Source of the DNA: Erwinia sp. ErVv1 | GTDB taxonomy: Bacteria; Pseudomonadota; Gammaproteobacteria; Enterobacterales; Enterobacteriaceae | Direction of reading: 5' to 3' | Length of the DNA stretch: 64,000 nt | Assembly (NCBI RefSeq): GCF_900068895.1 | Contig: NZ_CDPK01000008.1 | Span: 111,286 to 175,285 of the forward strand | Shown here: positions 10,083-19,529 of the stretch, one piece after another | How the letters are laid out: every line of letters begins with the position of its first letter | How positions within the stretch are numbered: position 1 is the first letter of the stretch | Made by a program: the position numbers and the translations under genes | Notes under the pieces: generated by a model | The model's input: the letters and a program-made list of their open reading frames with translations, nothing else | What the model was told of the DNA's origin: nothing | The model's database searches: none

Positions 10083-10300
10083 ATACGCTGAGCACAGCGA
10101 GGAAGACCCGGATGGGCCAGCAGGGATGCTAGCCCAGGGGCATGCCGGGACAGGGACATCACGTCATGCCCGGTCCGAAAGGTCAACGAGCGGAGCGAAG
10201 GAACCGTGCAACGCGCGGCGTGAGGACCACCAGGCACCGGCCCCACCCGCAGGCGACACCTCAAGTCTTAACCGCGCCGGACCCCTCCCCAGCAATCAAA
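10083..10300 (+). repeat. GC-rich intergenic element with short inverted repeats
   Basis: This stretch after panD replaces the genes E. coli carries here. It is GC-rich and purine-biased on the + strand and contains small hairpins: GGGCCAGCA/TGCTAGCCC (about 10113-10134, one mismatch) and GGGCATG/CATGCCC (about 10138-10171). Short open frames on both strands resemble no known protein. It looks like a dispersed, structured intergenic repeat, but no second copy is present in the window, so the class cannot be confirmed. Confidence 0.35.
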
Positions 10301-10311
10301 ACGGACAAAAA

Positions 10312-11082
10312 CTACGTCCTTAATCCCCTGCCGCGCTCAATAAGCACCCAAACCAGCAGATAAAATACCGCGATAAAACCCGCTAATACGGCCAGGGTGA
10401 AAAACAGCGGCACATCGTTAATCCCCAAAAAGCCAAAGCGGAAGCCGCTGATCATATAAACAATGGGATTCAGCTTCGACACCATCTGCCAGAAAGGCGG
10501 CAGCAGCGTCAGCGAGTAGAATACACCGCCGAGATAAGTCAGGGGCGTCAGCACGAACGTAGGGATCAGGCTGATATCATCGAACGTGCGGGCAAACACC
10601 GCGTTGAGCAAACCGGCAAGGGAAAACAAAATCGCCGTCAGCACCAGCGTCACCGAGACCATCAGCCATGAATGAACGTGAAAAGGCACGAAAAACAGTG
10701 AAATAGCGGTAACCAGAATGCCTACGCAAATCCCTCGTGCGACGCCGCCGCCCACATACCCGGCAATAATGACGTGCGTGGGCACCGGCGCGACCAGCAG
10801 TTCTTCAATATTGCGTTGAAACTTGGCGCTGAAAAACGACGAGGCCACGTTGGCATAGGCATTGGTTATCACCGCCATCATAATCAGACCCGGCACGATA
10901 AATTGCATATAGGAAAAACCGTGCATATCGCCGATGCGCGAGCCAATCAGATTGCCGAAAATAATAAAGTAGAGCGTCATGGTGATCACCGGCGGCACCA
11001 GCGTCTGGATCCAGATGCGGGCAAAGCGGTTAATCTCTTTTCCCCAGATGCTTTTCAGCGCTACCCAGTATAAATGTGTCAT
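10312..11082 (-). CDS. yadH: ABC transporter permease YadH
   Basis: 256 residues, ABC-2 type inner membrane permease with about six hydrophobic segments (for example TMTLYFIIFGNLIG, FIVPGLIMMAVI, LVLTAILFSLAGLL and AVLAGFIAVFYLLVWVL). The substrate is unknown. The start overlaps the end of yadG by four bases, so the two form one transporter operon. The family signature around FVLTPLTYLGGVFYSL is clear. Confidence 0.92.
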   Translation of the reverse strand: MTHLYWVALKSIWGKEINRFARIWIQTLVPPVITMTLYFIIFGNLIGSRIGDMHGFSYMQFIVPGLIMMAVITNAYANVASSFFSAKFQRNIEELLVAPVPTHVIIAGYVGGGVARGICVGILVTAISLFFVPFHVHSWLMVSVTLVLTAILFSLAGLLNAVFARTFDDISLIPTFVLTPLTYLGGVFYSLTLLPPFWQMVSKLNPIVYMISGFRFGFLGINDVPLFFTLAVLAGFIAVFYLLVWVLIERGRGLRT

Positions 11083-12005
11083 GCTTTATCTCCTGTACGA
11101 CCGTTAACCAGGTCGACAAACAGCTCCTCGAGTCGGTTAGCCTTGTTACGCATACTTAAAACCTGCACACCCTGATGGCTGAGCTGACTGAACACGCTAT
11201 TCAACCCCTGCTCACGCAGCACTTCGACCTCCAGCGTGGAGGTATCCACCAGCCGGTACTGAAAACCTTCCAACTGAGGCAGCGGGCTTTTCGCCGCCAG
11301 ATCGAGAATAAAGGTTTCCGATTTCAGCTTGGAGAGCAGCCCTTTCATGGTGGTGTTTTCCACCAGTTCCCCGCTCTGAATAATGCCGATATTGCGGCAC
11401 AGCATCTCTGCCTCTTCCAGATAGTGGGTGGTCAGAATAATGGTGGTGCCTCTGGCATTGAGATCCTGCAGGAAAGTCCACATCGAGCGGCGCAGTTCAA
11501 TATCCACCCCGGCGGTTGGCTCATCCAGAATCAGCAGCTTAGGCTCGTGCATCAGCGCACGAGCGATCATCAGACGGCGCTTCATTCCTCCGGAAAGCAT
11601 ACGGGCACGTTCGTCACGCTTGTCCCACAGATCCAGCTGCTTTAAGTATTTTTCAGCGCGCTTAATTGCCTCGGCTTTAACCACGCCATACAGGCCCGCC
11701 TGGCTGACCACAATCTGCATCACGGTTTCAAACTGGTTGAAGTTAAACTCCTGCGGCACCAGCCCCAGCTGACGCTTCGCGTTGACCATATCCTGCTGCA
11801 GGTCGTAACCAAACACCCGGACTTTGCCCGCTGTTTTATTCACCAGCGAGCTGATGATACCAATGGTGGTGGATTTCCCCGCCCCGTTAGGCCCGAGGAG
11901 CGCGTAGAAGTCGCCCGCTTCCACGTTCAAATCAATTCCCTTGAGGGCCTGAACGCCACCCGCATAGGTTTTGGTCAGTTTTTCAAGTTCCAGTGCATAA
12001 GTCAT
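11079..12005 (-). CDS. yadG: ABC transporter ATP-binding protein YadG
   Basis: 308 residues. Walker A GPNGAGKST (near residue 40), ABC signature LSGGMKRR, Walker B LLILDEPTAGVD and the switch histidine in TTHYLEE are all present. It is the ATPase partner of YadH in an export-type transporter of unknown substrate. The gene is divergent from can, as in E. coli. Confidence 0.93.
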   Translation of the reverse strand: MTYALELEKLTKTYAGGVQALKGIDLNVEAGDFYALLGPNGAGKSTTIGIISSLVNKTAGKVRVFGYDLQQDMVNAKRQLGLVPQEFNFNQFETVMQIVVSQAGLYGVVKAEAIKRAEKYLKQLDLWDKRDERARMLSGGMKRRLMIARALMHEPKLLILDEPTAGVDIELRRSMWTFLQDLNARGTTIILTTHYLEEAEMLCRNIGIIQSGELVENTTMKGLLSKLKSETFILDLAAKSPLPQLEGFQYRLVDTSTLEVEVLREQGLNSVFSQLSHQGVQVLSMRNKANRLEELFVDLVNGRTGDKA

Positions 12006-12112
12006 AGGTTAAAGAGTGCCCTGTTTTGTGTGGTTTGCTTGTTTGACGTTTTAAATCACGCCGTGTTGACCTATATTAACGCCACGCATTTCGAGTATCG
12101 GTCGACACAACT

Positions 12113-12775
12113 ATGAAAGACATTAATACCCTTATCAGCAACAACCGCGAATGGTCCCGACTGCTGAAAGAGGAAGATCCGGGCTTCTTTGAGCGCCTGT
12201 CACTGGCCCAGAAGCCCCGCTTTCTCTGGATTGGCTGTTCCGACAGCCGCGTCCCGGCCGAGCGCCTCACCGGCCTGGAACCGGGTGAACTCTTCGTTCA
12301 CCGCAACGTTGCTAATCTGGTGATTCACACGGACTTAAACTGCCTCTCTGTCGTGCAGTACGCCGTTGAAGTACTGGAAGTGGAGCACATCATCATTTGC
12401 GGTCACTACGGCTGCGGCGGCGTACAGGCGGCGGTGGAAAATCCTGAGCTGGGCCTGATTAACAACTGGCTGCTGCATATCCGCGATCTGTGGTACAAGC
12501 ATAGTTCGTTACTGGGTGAGCTGCCGCCGGAAAAACGCTTTGATAAACTCTGTGAAATCAACGTGATCGAACAGGTCTACAATCTGGGGCATTCTACTGT
12601 GATGCAGTCTGCCTGGAAGCGCGGCCAGAAAGTCACGATCCACGGCTGGGTTTACGGCATTCAGGACGGCTATCTGCGCGATCTGGAAGTGACCGCCACC
12701 AGCCGCGAAACCCTTGAGCAGCGCTATCGCCACGGTATTGCTAACCTGCTTAACGAGCTTGAAAGCCCCAACTGA
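12113..12775 (+). CDS. can: Beta-class carbonic anhydrase 2
   Basis: 220 residues, same length as E. coli Can. It interconverts CO2 and bicarbonate and is needed for growth in air. The zinc ligands are visible in CSDSRVPAE (Cys and Asp) and in GHYGCGG (His and Cys). The gene is followed by a clear hairpin terminator that it shares with the convergent hpt. Confidence 0.96.
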   Translation: MKDINTLISNNREWSRLLKEEDPGFFERLSLAQKPRFLWIGCSDSRVPAERLTGLEPGELFVHRNVANLVIHTDLNCLSVVQYAVEVLEVEHIIICGHYGCGGVQAAVENPELGLINNWLLHIRDLWYKHSSLLGELPPEKRFDKLCEINVIEQVYNLGHSTVMQSAWKRGQKVTIHGWVYGIQDGYLRDLEVTATSRETLEQRYRHGIANLLNELESPN

Positions 12776-12798
12776 TTGCAGGCGACGCATCATATAAC

Positions 12799-12825
12799 AG
12801 GCCGGGAAACCCGGCCTTAGTCGTT
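12799..12825. terminator. Bidirectional hairpin between can and hpt
   Basis: AGGCCGGG (12799-12806), loop AAA, CCCGGCCT (12810-12817) form a perfect 8-bp stem. It lies between the convergent can and hpt genes and is followed by a weakly T-rich stretch on the + strand. Confidence 0.75.
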
Positions 12826-12867
12826 TGTGCGCAGGTCCGGCTGCCCGGCCCGTCGCACAAATGTTCC

Positions 12868-13404
12868 TTACTCTTCCAGCATAACCACGTTGCCAACGTA
12901 CGGCAGGTGACGATAACGCTGGGCGTAATCAATGCCGTAGCCAACAACAAACTTATCCGCAATAGTAAAGCCGACGTACTCAACCGGTACCTCGACTTCA
13001 CGACGTGAAGGTTTATCCAACAGGGTGCAGATTGCCAGTGATTTCGGCTGGCGCAGGCTGAGAATATCGCGAACTTTGCTCAACGTGTTGCCGGAGTCGA
13101 TGATGTCTTCAACAATCAGTACGTCCTTGCCGCGAATATCCTCATCCAGGTCCTTAAGGATTTTGACATCCCGGGTGGTGGACATACCGCTGCCGTAGCT
13201 GGATGCGGTCATAAAGTCGACCTCGTGAGGCACGTCGATTTTACGGCAGAGATCGGCCATAAACATAAAAGAGCCGCGCAGCAGCCCGACCAGCACCATT
13301 TCGCTGCCGCTGTCACGGTACTGCTCCGTGATCTGCTGGCCCAATTCTGCGATACGTTTGGCGATCTCTGCCTCAGAGATCATTACTTCTACGGTATGTT
13401 TCAT
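12868..13404 (-). CDS. hpt: Hypoxanthine phosphoribosyltransferase
   Basis: 178 residues, the E. coli length. It salvages hypoxanthine to IMP using PRPP. The PRPP-binding motif [14 protein letters not shown] and the flexible loop segment ASSYGSGM are intact. Start is the ATG at 13404 (MKHTVEVMI). In E. coli the divergent neighbour is gcd; here an accessory block begins instead. Confidence 0.96.
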   Translation of the reverse strand: MKHTVEVMISEAEIAKRIAELGQQITEQYRDSGSEMVLVGLLRGSFMFMADLCRKIDVPHEVDFMTASSYGSGMSTTRDVKILKDLDEDIRGKDVLIVEDIIDSGNTLSKVRDILSLRQPKSLAICTLLDKPSRREVEVPVEYVGFTIADKFVVGYGIDYAQRYRHLPYVGNVVMLEE

Positions 13405-13504
13405 AAATCACTTATCTCACTGATTTTATTCAGTTAATCGCTATGCAAAGCTTGTTTAAAATCAAGGTATTGATACACCGACTGATATACGGTACATCGC
13501 ACAG

Positions 13505-13747
13505 TCATGTACAACAGCCATAGCATGAGTACCTTTTGAAGCGATGGATTATATCAGGGAAGACAGGTTGTGACTTAAAAGGGCCGAAACAAATTCGCCC
13601 CGCACGAGGGATATCGCCTTGTTCATAGACGATCCAAGCGTTTAAACTCTGAAGCTGCTCTGTCCCACAAGTCTGTAAACTTCTCCCAGCTGCCTGCACC
13701 ACCCCGGTACTCGCTATAGCTTGAATTAATGGCCAGCGGCGGCTCAC
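13505..13747 (-). pseudogene. Unrecognised gene remnant, possible frameshift
   Basis: Between hpt and the DUF1493 gene a short frame reads leftwards with protein-like composition (NAWIVYEQGDIPRAGRI). The adjacent frame over the upstream half also reads well (NSSYSEYRGGAGSWEKFTDL, then DRAASEFKRLDRL) and stops near 13625. The two halves could be one protein broken by a frameshift around there. I do not recognise the family. It may equally be noncoding. Confidence 0.25.
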
Positions 13748-13865
13748 GTCTGAGTGCCACTGTTCAGGATATACATGAAAATATAAAGAAAACCCCCGTC
13801 AGAGACAGGGGTATAACTGGGTAAGCATGAGTACAAATAATCTACAAAATTTTTTATTCGGTTGC

Positions 13866-14189
13866 TCAGTCATAAAGCCAGCGCCCCGCTTTTGCGGACT
13901 CAACAAGCATTCTGACGGTAAACGGCTGAGGTTTATGTCGATCCGATCGTAAACGGGCTGGCATTAAACGATTAGGGAGAAACGGCAATATAAGTATTGG
14001 GAAATAACGACGCCAGTCTATAGAGCTACAATCAACACCAAAAACCTCAACATATTTATCGACCAGCTCATAGACATCTTCACGAACAGTCAGATATTTA
14101 CCTGTACTGAGCGATGAATCAATATCAAGCGCCTTGCAGCGTAATTCATCTCTTACAAATTTAAGCACAGCATCATCGACAGAAGTCAT
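13866..14189 (-). CDS. DUF1493 family (acyl carrier-like) protein
   Basis: 107 residues. The core IDWRRYFPILILPFLPN, then RSDRHKPQPFTVRML and ESAKAGRW, is characteristic of the DUF1493 family, small proteins with a remote acyl-carrier-like fold found in Salmonella, Klebsiella and relatives. Function is not established. The start overlaps the end of the upstream membrane-protein frame by four bases (ATGA), so it was probably translated with it. Because that upstream gene appears broken, expression of this one may be reduced. Confidence 0.7.
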   Translation of the reverse strand: MTSVDDAVLKFVRDELRCKALDIDSSLSTGKYLTVREDVYELVDKYVEVFGVDCSSIDWRRYFPILILPFLPNRLMPARLRSDRHKPQPFTVRMLVESAKAGRWLYD

Positions 14190-14626
14190 ATTCTGTCCTC
14201 AGGTTTAACCATGAGGTTATAGTGCCAGATGGTTCTGTGCGAAATCATGGTTATATCATAAAAAGTGATCGCTACCCCTACCCACGGCAACCATCTTCCT
14301 ATGAGACCGCCTAAACTCGCAGTTCTCGCCCACCGACCATTAATTAATGTTTTCCAGGTAGGGGAACGCCAGCGACTATCTAACCGATACGAAATCATTC
14401 TGCGCAGACCTAACGACAAAAGGCTTGTTCCCCTTGTCGCTGTTTTGGGTTTTCCAGGAACGTGAACTATGTTAAAGCTACCTACAATTGTAGCAAAAGC
14501 AAAAACATCTAAACCGTCCAGTTGCTTTTCTGCCTCATCCACCAGAATCCAGAAAGCAAGCTCACCCGGAGGCAGGTTACACATCCCTTTGAAATATTAG
14601 CCATTAAGTTGTTCAAACGTATCCAT
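14186..14626 (-). pseudogene. Membrane protein partner of DUF1493, in-frame stop at codon 10
   Basis: An ATG at 14626 with an ideal AAGGAG site five bases away begins MDTFEQLNG and then meets TAA (14597-14599). The same frame resumes as YFKGMCNLPPGELAFWILVDEAE and stays open for about 140 residues to 14186. The next ATG (14584) has no spaced ribosome site. The body includes PGKPKTATRGTS, RWRSPTWKTLINGR and a hydrophobic segment LPWVGVAITFYDI. It is probably one gene with a nonsense change (for example CAA to TAA), paired with the DUF1493 gene. I recognise the pairing only from general memory of enterobacterial genomes. Confidence 0.6.
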
Positions 14627-14706
14627 ACATGCTCCTTGCTAATGATTATCCTATCTTAGATCACTGGGTTACAGTTGGCACACGTCAAATGCTTTTGGCA
14701 AAGGCT

Positions 14707-14934
14707 TCATTCATGCTCTAACAGCTTATTCGACACTGGCAGACCATGTTCACGGTAGCTGACCGGGCTGAACTTCCGGGCGGCTTTCGCCCTCAGCCCC
14801 TGAACACGCAGGCTGGCAATTTCAACGGACATTTCCTGCTCACGTTCGGAAGGGAAATGTGCATTTTTGAGCTTGCTGCGGCAGACAGACGTATAGACTT
14901 CCAAATTCGATGTTAACGAAATTTTATAATGCAA
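14707..14934 (-). mobile_element. IS3-family transposase (OrfB) fragment
   Basis: A 75-residue frame contains [20 protein letters not shown], then [14 protein letters not shown], a stretch typical of the region just before the DDE catalytic domain in IS3-family OrfB proteins. The frame stops where the catalytic domain should begin, and no OrfA or inverted repeats are visible. It is a remnant of an insertion sequence in the accessory block between hpt and cueO. Confidence 0.7.
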
Positions 14935-15040
14935 AAGCTTCTATAGATAGACCGTTAATTCATTTACAGCCGCGATTATGCGCATGATAACGTACGCTGA
15001 ATTTATCCCTTTTCAGCACGCCACATCGGCAGGAGATTGC

Positions 15041-16324
15041 ATGGCTACCCCCCATTCTAAAAAGACGCATATCGGCACGCGCGAGCTACAGCCCGAAACG
15101 CAAATGGTAAACTACGGCTACGATCCGGCCCTTTCAGAAGGCGCGGTTAAGCCTCCGGTTTTTCTGACGTCTACCTTTGTCTTTAACAGCGCTGAGGAGG
15201 GGAAGGACTTTTTTGACTACGTTTCCGGGCGGAGGGAACCGCCGGAGGGCGGTGCCAATGGGCTGGTTTACTCGCGCTTTAACCATCCCAATAGCGAAAT
15301 CGTTGAGGACCGGCTGGCTCTCTATGAGCGAACCGACAGTGCGGCGCTTTTCTCCTCCGGTATGTCAGCCATCTCCACCACCCTGCTGGCCTTTGTTAAA
15401 CCCGGCGATGCCATTCTCCATTCCCAACCGCTGTACGGTGGAACGGAAACGCTGCTGACGAAGACTTTCCGTCAGCTCAACGTGGCTACCGTGGGTTTCT
15501 CTGACGGCGTTAATGAAGCCTCCATTCAGGCGGCGGCAAACGAGGCCATGCAACAGGGACGCGTGTCGGTGATCCTGATTGAATCTCCTGCCAACCCCAC
15601 CAATAGCCTGGTGGATATTGCGCTTATTAGTCGGGTTGCGGACGCTATTGAGCAACAGCAGCAGCATCGCCCGCTTATTGCCTGCGACAACACGCTGCTC
15701 GGGCCGGTTTTCCAGCGTCCCATCGAGCAGGGCGCAGATATTTCGCTCTACTCCCTGACGAAATATGTTGGCGGGCATTCGGATCTCATCGCCGGGGCAG
15801 CAATGGGCAGTAAAGCGCTTATCAGGCAGATTAAGGCGCTGCGGAGTGCCATCGGCACGCAGCTCGATCCGCACTCCTGCTGGATGATTGGCCGCTCGCT
15901 GGAAACGCTGTCGCTGCGGATGGAGCGGGCGAACGATAATGCTGCCGCCGTGGCGGCGTTCCTGCGCAACCACCCCAAAATCGAAAAGCTGCACTATCTC
16001 TCCTTTTTGCATCCCGACTCTCCGGCAGGTCAGACGTTCAGTAAACAGTGCAGTGGCGCGGGCTCAACCTTCTCGTTTGACGTGGTGGGAGGTCAGCCCG
16101 CCGCTTTCAGGCTGCTTAACACCCTGGAGCTGTTTAAGCTGGCGGTAAGCCTGGGCGGTACCGAGTCTCTCGCCAGTCACCCGGCCAGCACCACGCACTC
16201 CGGCGTGCCCGCGGACGTACGCGCGCGCATCGGTATTAGTGAGTCAACTATTCGGGTGTCCATTGGGATAGAGAACCGGGACGATTTGATTGAAGATCTG
16301 CGCCTGGCGCTGGAACAGCTCTGA
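15041..16324 (+). CDS. Cystathionine gamma-synthase / methionine gamma-lyase family PLP enzyme
   Basis: 427 residues from the ATG at 15041, which has AGGAG five bases upstream; the longer frame to 14978 lacks homology. It has the fold-type I Cys/Met metabolism layout: YSRFNHPN near residue 80, [14 protein letters not shown] (PLP phosphate site), [13 protein letters not shown], the PLP Asp in ACDNTLLGP, and the Schiff-base lysine in [11 protein letters not shown]. The C-terminal [18 protein letters not shown] and [16 protein letters not shown] are family hallmarks. Substrate (cystathionine, methionine or another sulfur amino acid) cannot be decided from sequence alone. It is not linked to metL here, so it is unlikely to be the housekeeping metB. 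It converges with a LysR gene. Confidence 0.85.
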   Translation: MATPHSKKTHIGTRELQPETQMVNYGYDPALSEGAVKPPVFLTSTFVFNSAEEGKDFFDYVSGRREPPEGGANGLVYSRFNHPNSEIVEDRLALYERTDSAALFSSGMSAISTTLLAFVKPGDAILHSQPLYGGTETLLTKTFRQLNVATVGFSDGVNEASIQAAANEAMQQGRVSVILIESPANPTNSLVDIALISRVADAIEQQQQHRPLIACDNTLLGPVFQRPIEQGADISLYSLTKYVGGHSDLIAGAAMGSKALIRQIKALRSAIGTQLDPHSCWMIGRSLETLSLRMERANDNAAAVAAFLRNHPKIEKLHYLSFLHPDSPAGQTFSKQCSGAGSTFSFDVVGGQPAAFRLLNTLELFKLAVSLGGTESLASHPASTTHSGVPADVRARIGISESTIRVSIGIENRDDLIEDLRLALEQL

Positions 16325-16331
16325 CGCAGGC

Positions 16332-17219
16332 TCAGTACAGCAGCTCGCGGGCACAGGCGATAAAATCGCGCACCGCGCTGTTGTGCATATGCTTCTGCCA
16401 GCTTAACGTCAGCGTGGTGGTGGCTAACGGGTCATCCAGATGGCAGTAGTCCACCTCCGGCACCATCACCGAAAGCTGGGTTTCCGGTGCCAGCGTGACG
16501 CCCATGCCGATGGCCACCAGACCAATGGCGACGGAAACATCCCGGGTAAACTGAACCTTTTGCGGCGTAAAACCCGCGCGCAGGCAGGCTGAAAGCGTTG
16601 ACCAGCCCAGACCCACCCCCGGTGGGTCCTGCTGGATAAGGAACGGCTCCTCTGCCAGATCGCTCAGGCTGATACGCGTGTTATGTAACTGCGGATGATG
16701 GTGCGGCAGCACCGCAATCAGCGGCCGGGTGGTCAAATCCAGATAATCCAGCTGCGCCTGGCGGGGAACGGGCGAACGCACCAGCGCAATATCCAGCTCA
16801 TCATTTAACAGTAAGGTTAATTGCCGGTTAACATCATGTTCTTCAATGGCAATTTCTATCTCGGGACGGGCTTTTCGGTAACCGCTGATTAACATTGCCA
16901 GTACCGGATCGATAATAGATGAGCCTACATAGCCCAGCCGAATCCGCCCTTTAAACCCCTTGCGCAGGCTTAACGCCGTTTCGCGAATCTTTTCATAGTG
17001 GCTGACCGCCAGGCGCGCATCCGCCAGCAGCTGCGCCCCCTCATGCGTTAATACCACGCTGCGCCGGTTACGTAAAAACAGCATCACCCCCCACTCCTGT
17101 TCCAGCGCCTTAATATGCTGGCTTAATGCTGGCTGGGCGATATTCAGCCTGAGCGCCGCCTTACCGAAATGAAGTTCTTCGGCCAGGACCACAAAGGAGT
17201 GCAGTTGACGATTGTCCAT
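16332..17219 (-). CDS. LysR-family transcriptional regulator
   Basis: 295 residues. The N-terminal winged helix-turn-helix is typical (FVVLAEELHFGKAALRLNIA, then QPALSQHIKALE), followed by the periplasmic-binding-like effector domain. The gene is divergent from the ubiD-ubiX-DUF554 operon with about 190 bases between start codons, the classic LysR target arrangement. It therefore probably controls that operon in response to an aromatic acid. Its end is seven bases from the convergent PLP enzyme gene. Confidence 0.9.
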   Translation of the reverse strand: MDNRQLHSFVVLAEELHFGKAALRLNIAQPALSQHIKALEQEWGVMLFLRNRRSVVLTHEGAQLLADARLAVSHYEKIRETALSLRKGFKGRIRLGYVGSSIIDPVLAMLISGYRKARPEIEIAIEEHDVNRQLTLLLNDELDIALVRSPVPRQAQLDYLDLTTRPLIAVLPHHHPQLHNTRISLSDLAEEPFLIQQDPPGVGLGWSTLSACLRAGFTPQKVQFTRDVSVAIGLVAIGMGVTLAPETQLSVMVPEVDYCHLDDPLATTTLTLSWQKHMHNSAVRDFIACARELLY

Positions 17220-17405
17220 CAGTAATAAAAATTCCTTATCAGAAAGGCGTTATTTATTATTGGACATATATCACCGGGGTCCTGAAACTGCAAGGACAGC
17301 AGCGGCAGGCAGGGCCATCAGCGACTGACCTCGCGGCTGCTGACGGCTGCGTCAGTAGAGTCCGGGCTGGCGTGATGGTGATGAAATGCGTTGAGGTTTA
17401 TTAAG

Positions 17406-18905
17406 ATGTCTGAAAAGAATAAACAGGATACCCAGCCAAAGGTCACAGACCTTCGCTCCGCACTGGCACTCCTGAGTCAGTATGATGACGAGTTGATTTA
17501 TACCGATGAACCCGTCGATCCCATTGCCGAGCTATCCGGTGTTTATCGTTACGTTGGGGCCAACGGTACCGTGCAGCGTCCTACTCAAATCGGGCCAGCC
17601 ATGATTTTCAATAAAATCAAAGGCTATGATGATATGCGCGTCCTGATTGGCCTGCTGTCATCGCGTAAACGCGTGGCGCGCCTGTTTGGTACCACTCCTG
17701 AAAAGCTGGCCTTTATGCTGAAGGATTCAGTCAATACGCCAATTGCCCCTGTCGTTATCCCGCGTGAAAAAGCCGCCTGTCAGGAAGTGGTGCACCTGGC
17801 AACCGATCCCGATTTCGATATTCTTAAGCTGCTGCCCGCCCCGACCAATACCCCCGACGATGCCGGTCCCTACTTTACCCTGGGCATGTGCTATGCGGCC
17901 GATCCGGAAACCGGCGAACATGACGTGACCATTCACCGTCTGTGCGTGCAGAGTAAAGATGAGATCTCCATGTACTTCGTGCCGGGTCGCCATCTGGATG
18001 TTTTCCGTCAGAAAGCCGAAGCTGCGGGCAAACCCCTGCCTATTTCAATCAGCATTGGTGTCGATCCCGCCATTGAAATCGGTGCCTGCTTTGAGCCACC
18101 GACCACGCCGTTGGGTTTTGATGAGCTGTCTATTGCCGGTAGCCTGCGTAACCAGGCGGTTGAGCTGGTGGACTGCGTCAGCGTCAAAGCACGCGGTATC
18201 GCTAACGCCGAAGTGGTGATTGAGGGTGAATTACTGCCTAACGTTCGGGTTCGCGAAGATCAGAACACCAATACCGGCAAAGCCATGCCAGAGTTCCCCG
18301 GCTACACCGGTGACGCTCAGGCAGAAGTGCCGGTGATCAAAGTGAAAGCCATTACCCATCGTCGCCACCCCATTTTGCAGACCTGCATTGGTCCCAGCGA
18401 CGAACACACCAATATGGCCGGGATCCCAACCGAAGCCAGTATTCTGCAAATGGTTGAACGCGCCCTGCCCGGCTTCGTTCAGAATGTGCACTGCCCGTCA
18501 CCGGGAACCGGCAAGTATCTGGCGGTGTTGCAGGTCAAAAAACGTTCTCTGGTGGATGAAGGACGGCAGAAACAGGCCGCGCTGCTGGCGTTCTCGGCCT
18601 TTTCCGAACTGAAGCACATTATGCTGGTGGATGAGGATGTCGATATCTTCGATCTCAGTGACGTGATGTGGGCGATGACGACGCGCTATCAGGCTGATGT
18701 CAGCACCACCTTAATTCCAGGCGTACGCTGCCATCCGCTCGATCCCTCTTCGGATCCCGCTTTCAGCCCCTCCATCCGCGCCCATGGCATTGCCTGTAAA
18801 GCCATTTTTGACTGTACCGTGCCTTATCATCTGAAAAAGAACTTTATCCGCAGCCAGTTCCTGGAGGTTGACGTTAACCGCTTTATTCCGGGCTTTAAAA
18901 AGTAA
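17406..18905 (+). CDS. UbiD-family aromatic acid decarboxylase (LpdC/AroY-like)
   Basis: 499 residues. The open frame begins at a TTG (17391), but the ATG at 17406 (MSEKNKQ) with GAGG upstream is the better start. UbiD-family enzymes use prenylated FMN for reversible decarboxylation of aromatic or unsaturated acids. The sequence resembles the Lactiplantibacillus LpdC (gallate/protocatechuate) type rather than housekeeping UbiD: AELSGVYRYVGANGTVQRPT, DAGPYFTLG, DVTIHRLC (metal/prFMN site), GKAMPEFPGY and VDEDVDIFDLSDVMW. It is followed by its own UbiX-type gene, so it is likely a catabolic or detoxifying phenolic acid decarboxylase. The exact substrate is unknown. Confidence 0.88.
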   Translation: MSEKNKQDTQPKVTDLRSALALLSQYDDELIYTDEPVDPIAELSGVYRYVGANGTVQRPTQIGPAMIFNKIKGYDDMRVLIGLLSSRKRVARLFGTTPEKLAFMLKDSVNTPIAPVVIPREKAACQEVVHLATDPDFDILKLLPAPTNTPDDAGPYFTLGMCYAADPETGEHDVTIHRLCVQSKDEISMYFVPGRHLDVFRQKAEAAGKPLPISISIGVDPAIEIGACFEPPTTPLGFDELSIAGSLRNQAVELVDCVSVKARGIANAEVVIEGELLPNVRVREDQNTNTGKAMPEFPGYTGDAQAEVPVIKVKAITHRRHPILQTCIGPSDEHTNMAGIPTEASILQMVERALPGFVQNVHCPSPGTGKYLAVLQVKKRSLVDEGRQKQAALLAFSAFSELKHIMLVDEDVDIFDLSDVMWAMTTRYQADVSTTLIPGVRCHPLDPSSDPAFSPSIRAHGIACKAIFDCTVPYHLKKNFIRSQFLEVDVNRFIPGFKK

Positions 18906-18917
18906 ACAGGAGAAGGT

Positions 18918-19523
18918 ATGTCAGGGTCAGTCAATTTGCTGAAAAAACAGCGGCTGATAGTCGGTATCAGCGGTGCCTCCGGCTTTTCATACGGTGTCCA
19001 GGCGCTACGCTTCCTGCGCCAGGCTGAGATAGAAAGTCATCTGGTTATCTCGCCGTCTGCCCACCTCAATCGGGAGCACGAAACCGACCTGAGCGAGGAG
19101 GATGTGATGGCACTGGCGGATGTGGTGCATCCCATCCGGGCGGTCGGGGCCGCTATTTCCAGCGGCTCTTTTCAGACCATGGGCATGCTGGTTGCACCCT
19201 GTTCGATGCACTCCCTGGCTGCCATCGCCAGCGGCGTAACGGATAATCTACTGACCCGTGCAGCCGATGTGGTACTAAAAGAGCGCAGGCGGCTGGTGTT
19301 GATGGTGCGGGAAACGCCGCTCCACGCGGGTCATTTGCGCAATATGCAACGGGTAACGGACTGTGGCGGCATTATTTTCCCTCCGGTGCCAGCCCTGTAC
19401 GCCAGGCCACAAAGCGTTGAGGAGATCATTTCCCACAGCGTGGCGCGGGCGCTGGGTTTATTCGGTGTGGAGTGTGCGGAGCTGCCCCGCTGGGGTGAGA
19501 CCGTAAGTTTAAACAAGGAGTGA
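18918..19523 (+). CDS. UbiX-family flavin prenyltransferase
   Basis: 201 residues. The flavoprotein signatures [12 protein letters not shown] (N-terminus), [14 protein letters not shown] and [13 protein letters not shown] are typical of UbiX/Pad1 proteins. These prenylate FMN to give the cofactor that UbiD enzymes need. It lies 12 bases after the ubiD-type gene and seven bases before the DUF554 gene, so it is the dedicated cofactor supplier of this operon, probably additional to a housekeeping ubiX elsewhere. Confidence 0.9.
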   Translation: MSGSVNLLKKQRLIVGISGASGFSYGVQALRFLRQAEIESHLVISPSAHLNREHETDLSEEDVMALADVVHPIRAVGAAISSGSFQTMGMLVAPCSMHSLAAIASGVTDNLLTRAADVVLKERRRLVLMVRETPLHAGHLRNMQRVTDCGGIIFPPVPALYARPQSVEEIISHSVARALGLFGVECAELPRWGETVSLNKE

Positions 19524-19529
19524 CAAGTC

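Noticed and set aside
10067..10363. Short frames on both strands in the panD-yadH gap
   Set aside because: No ribosome sites, no protein similarity; the DNA looks like a structured noncoding element.
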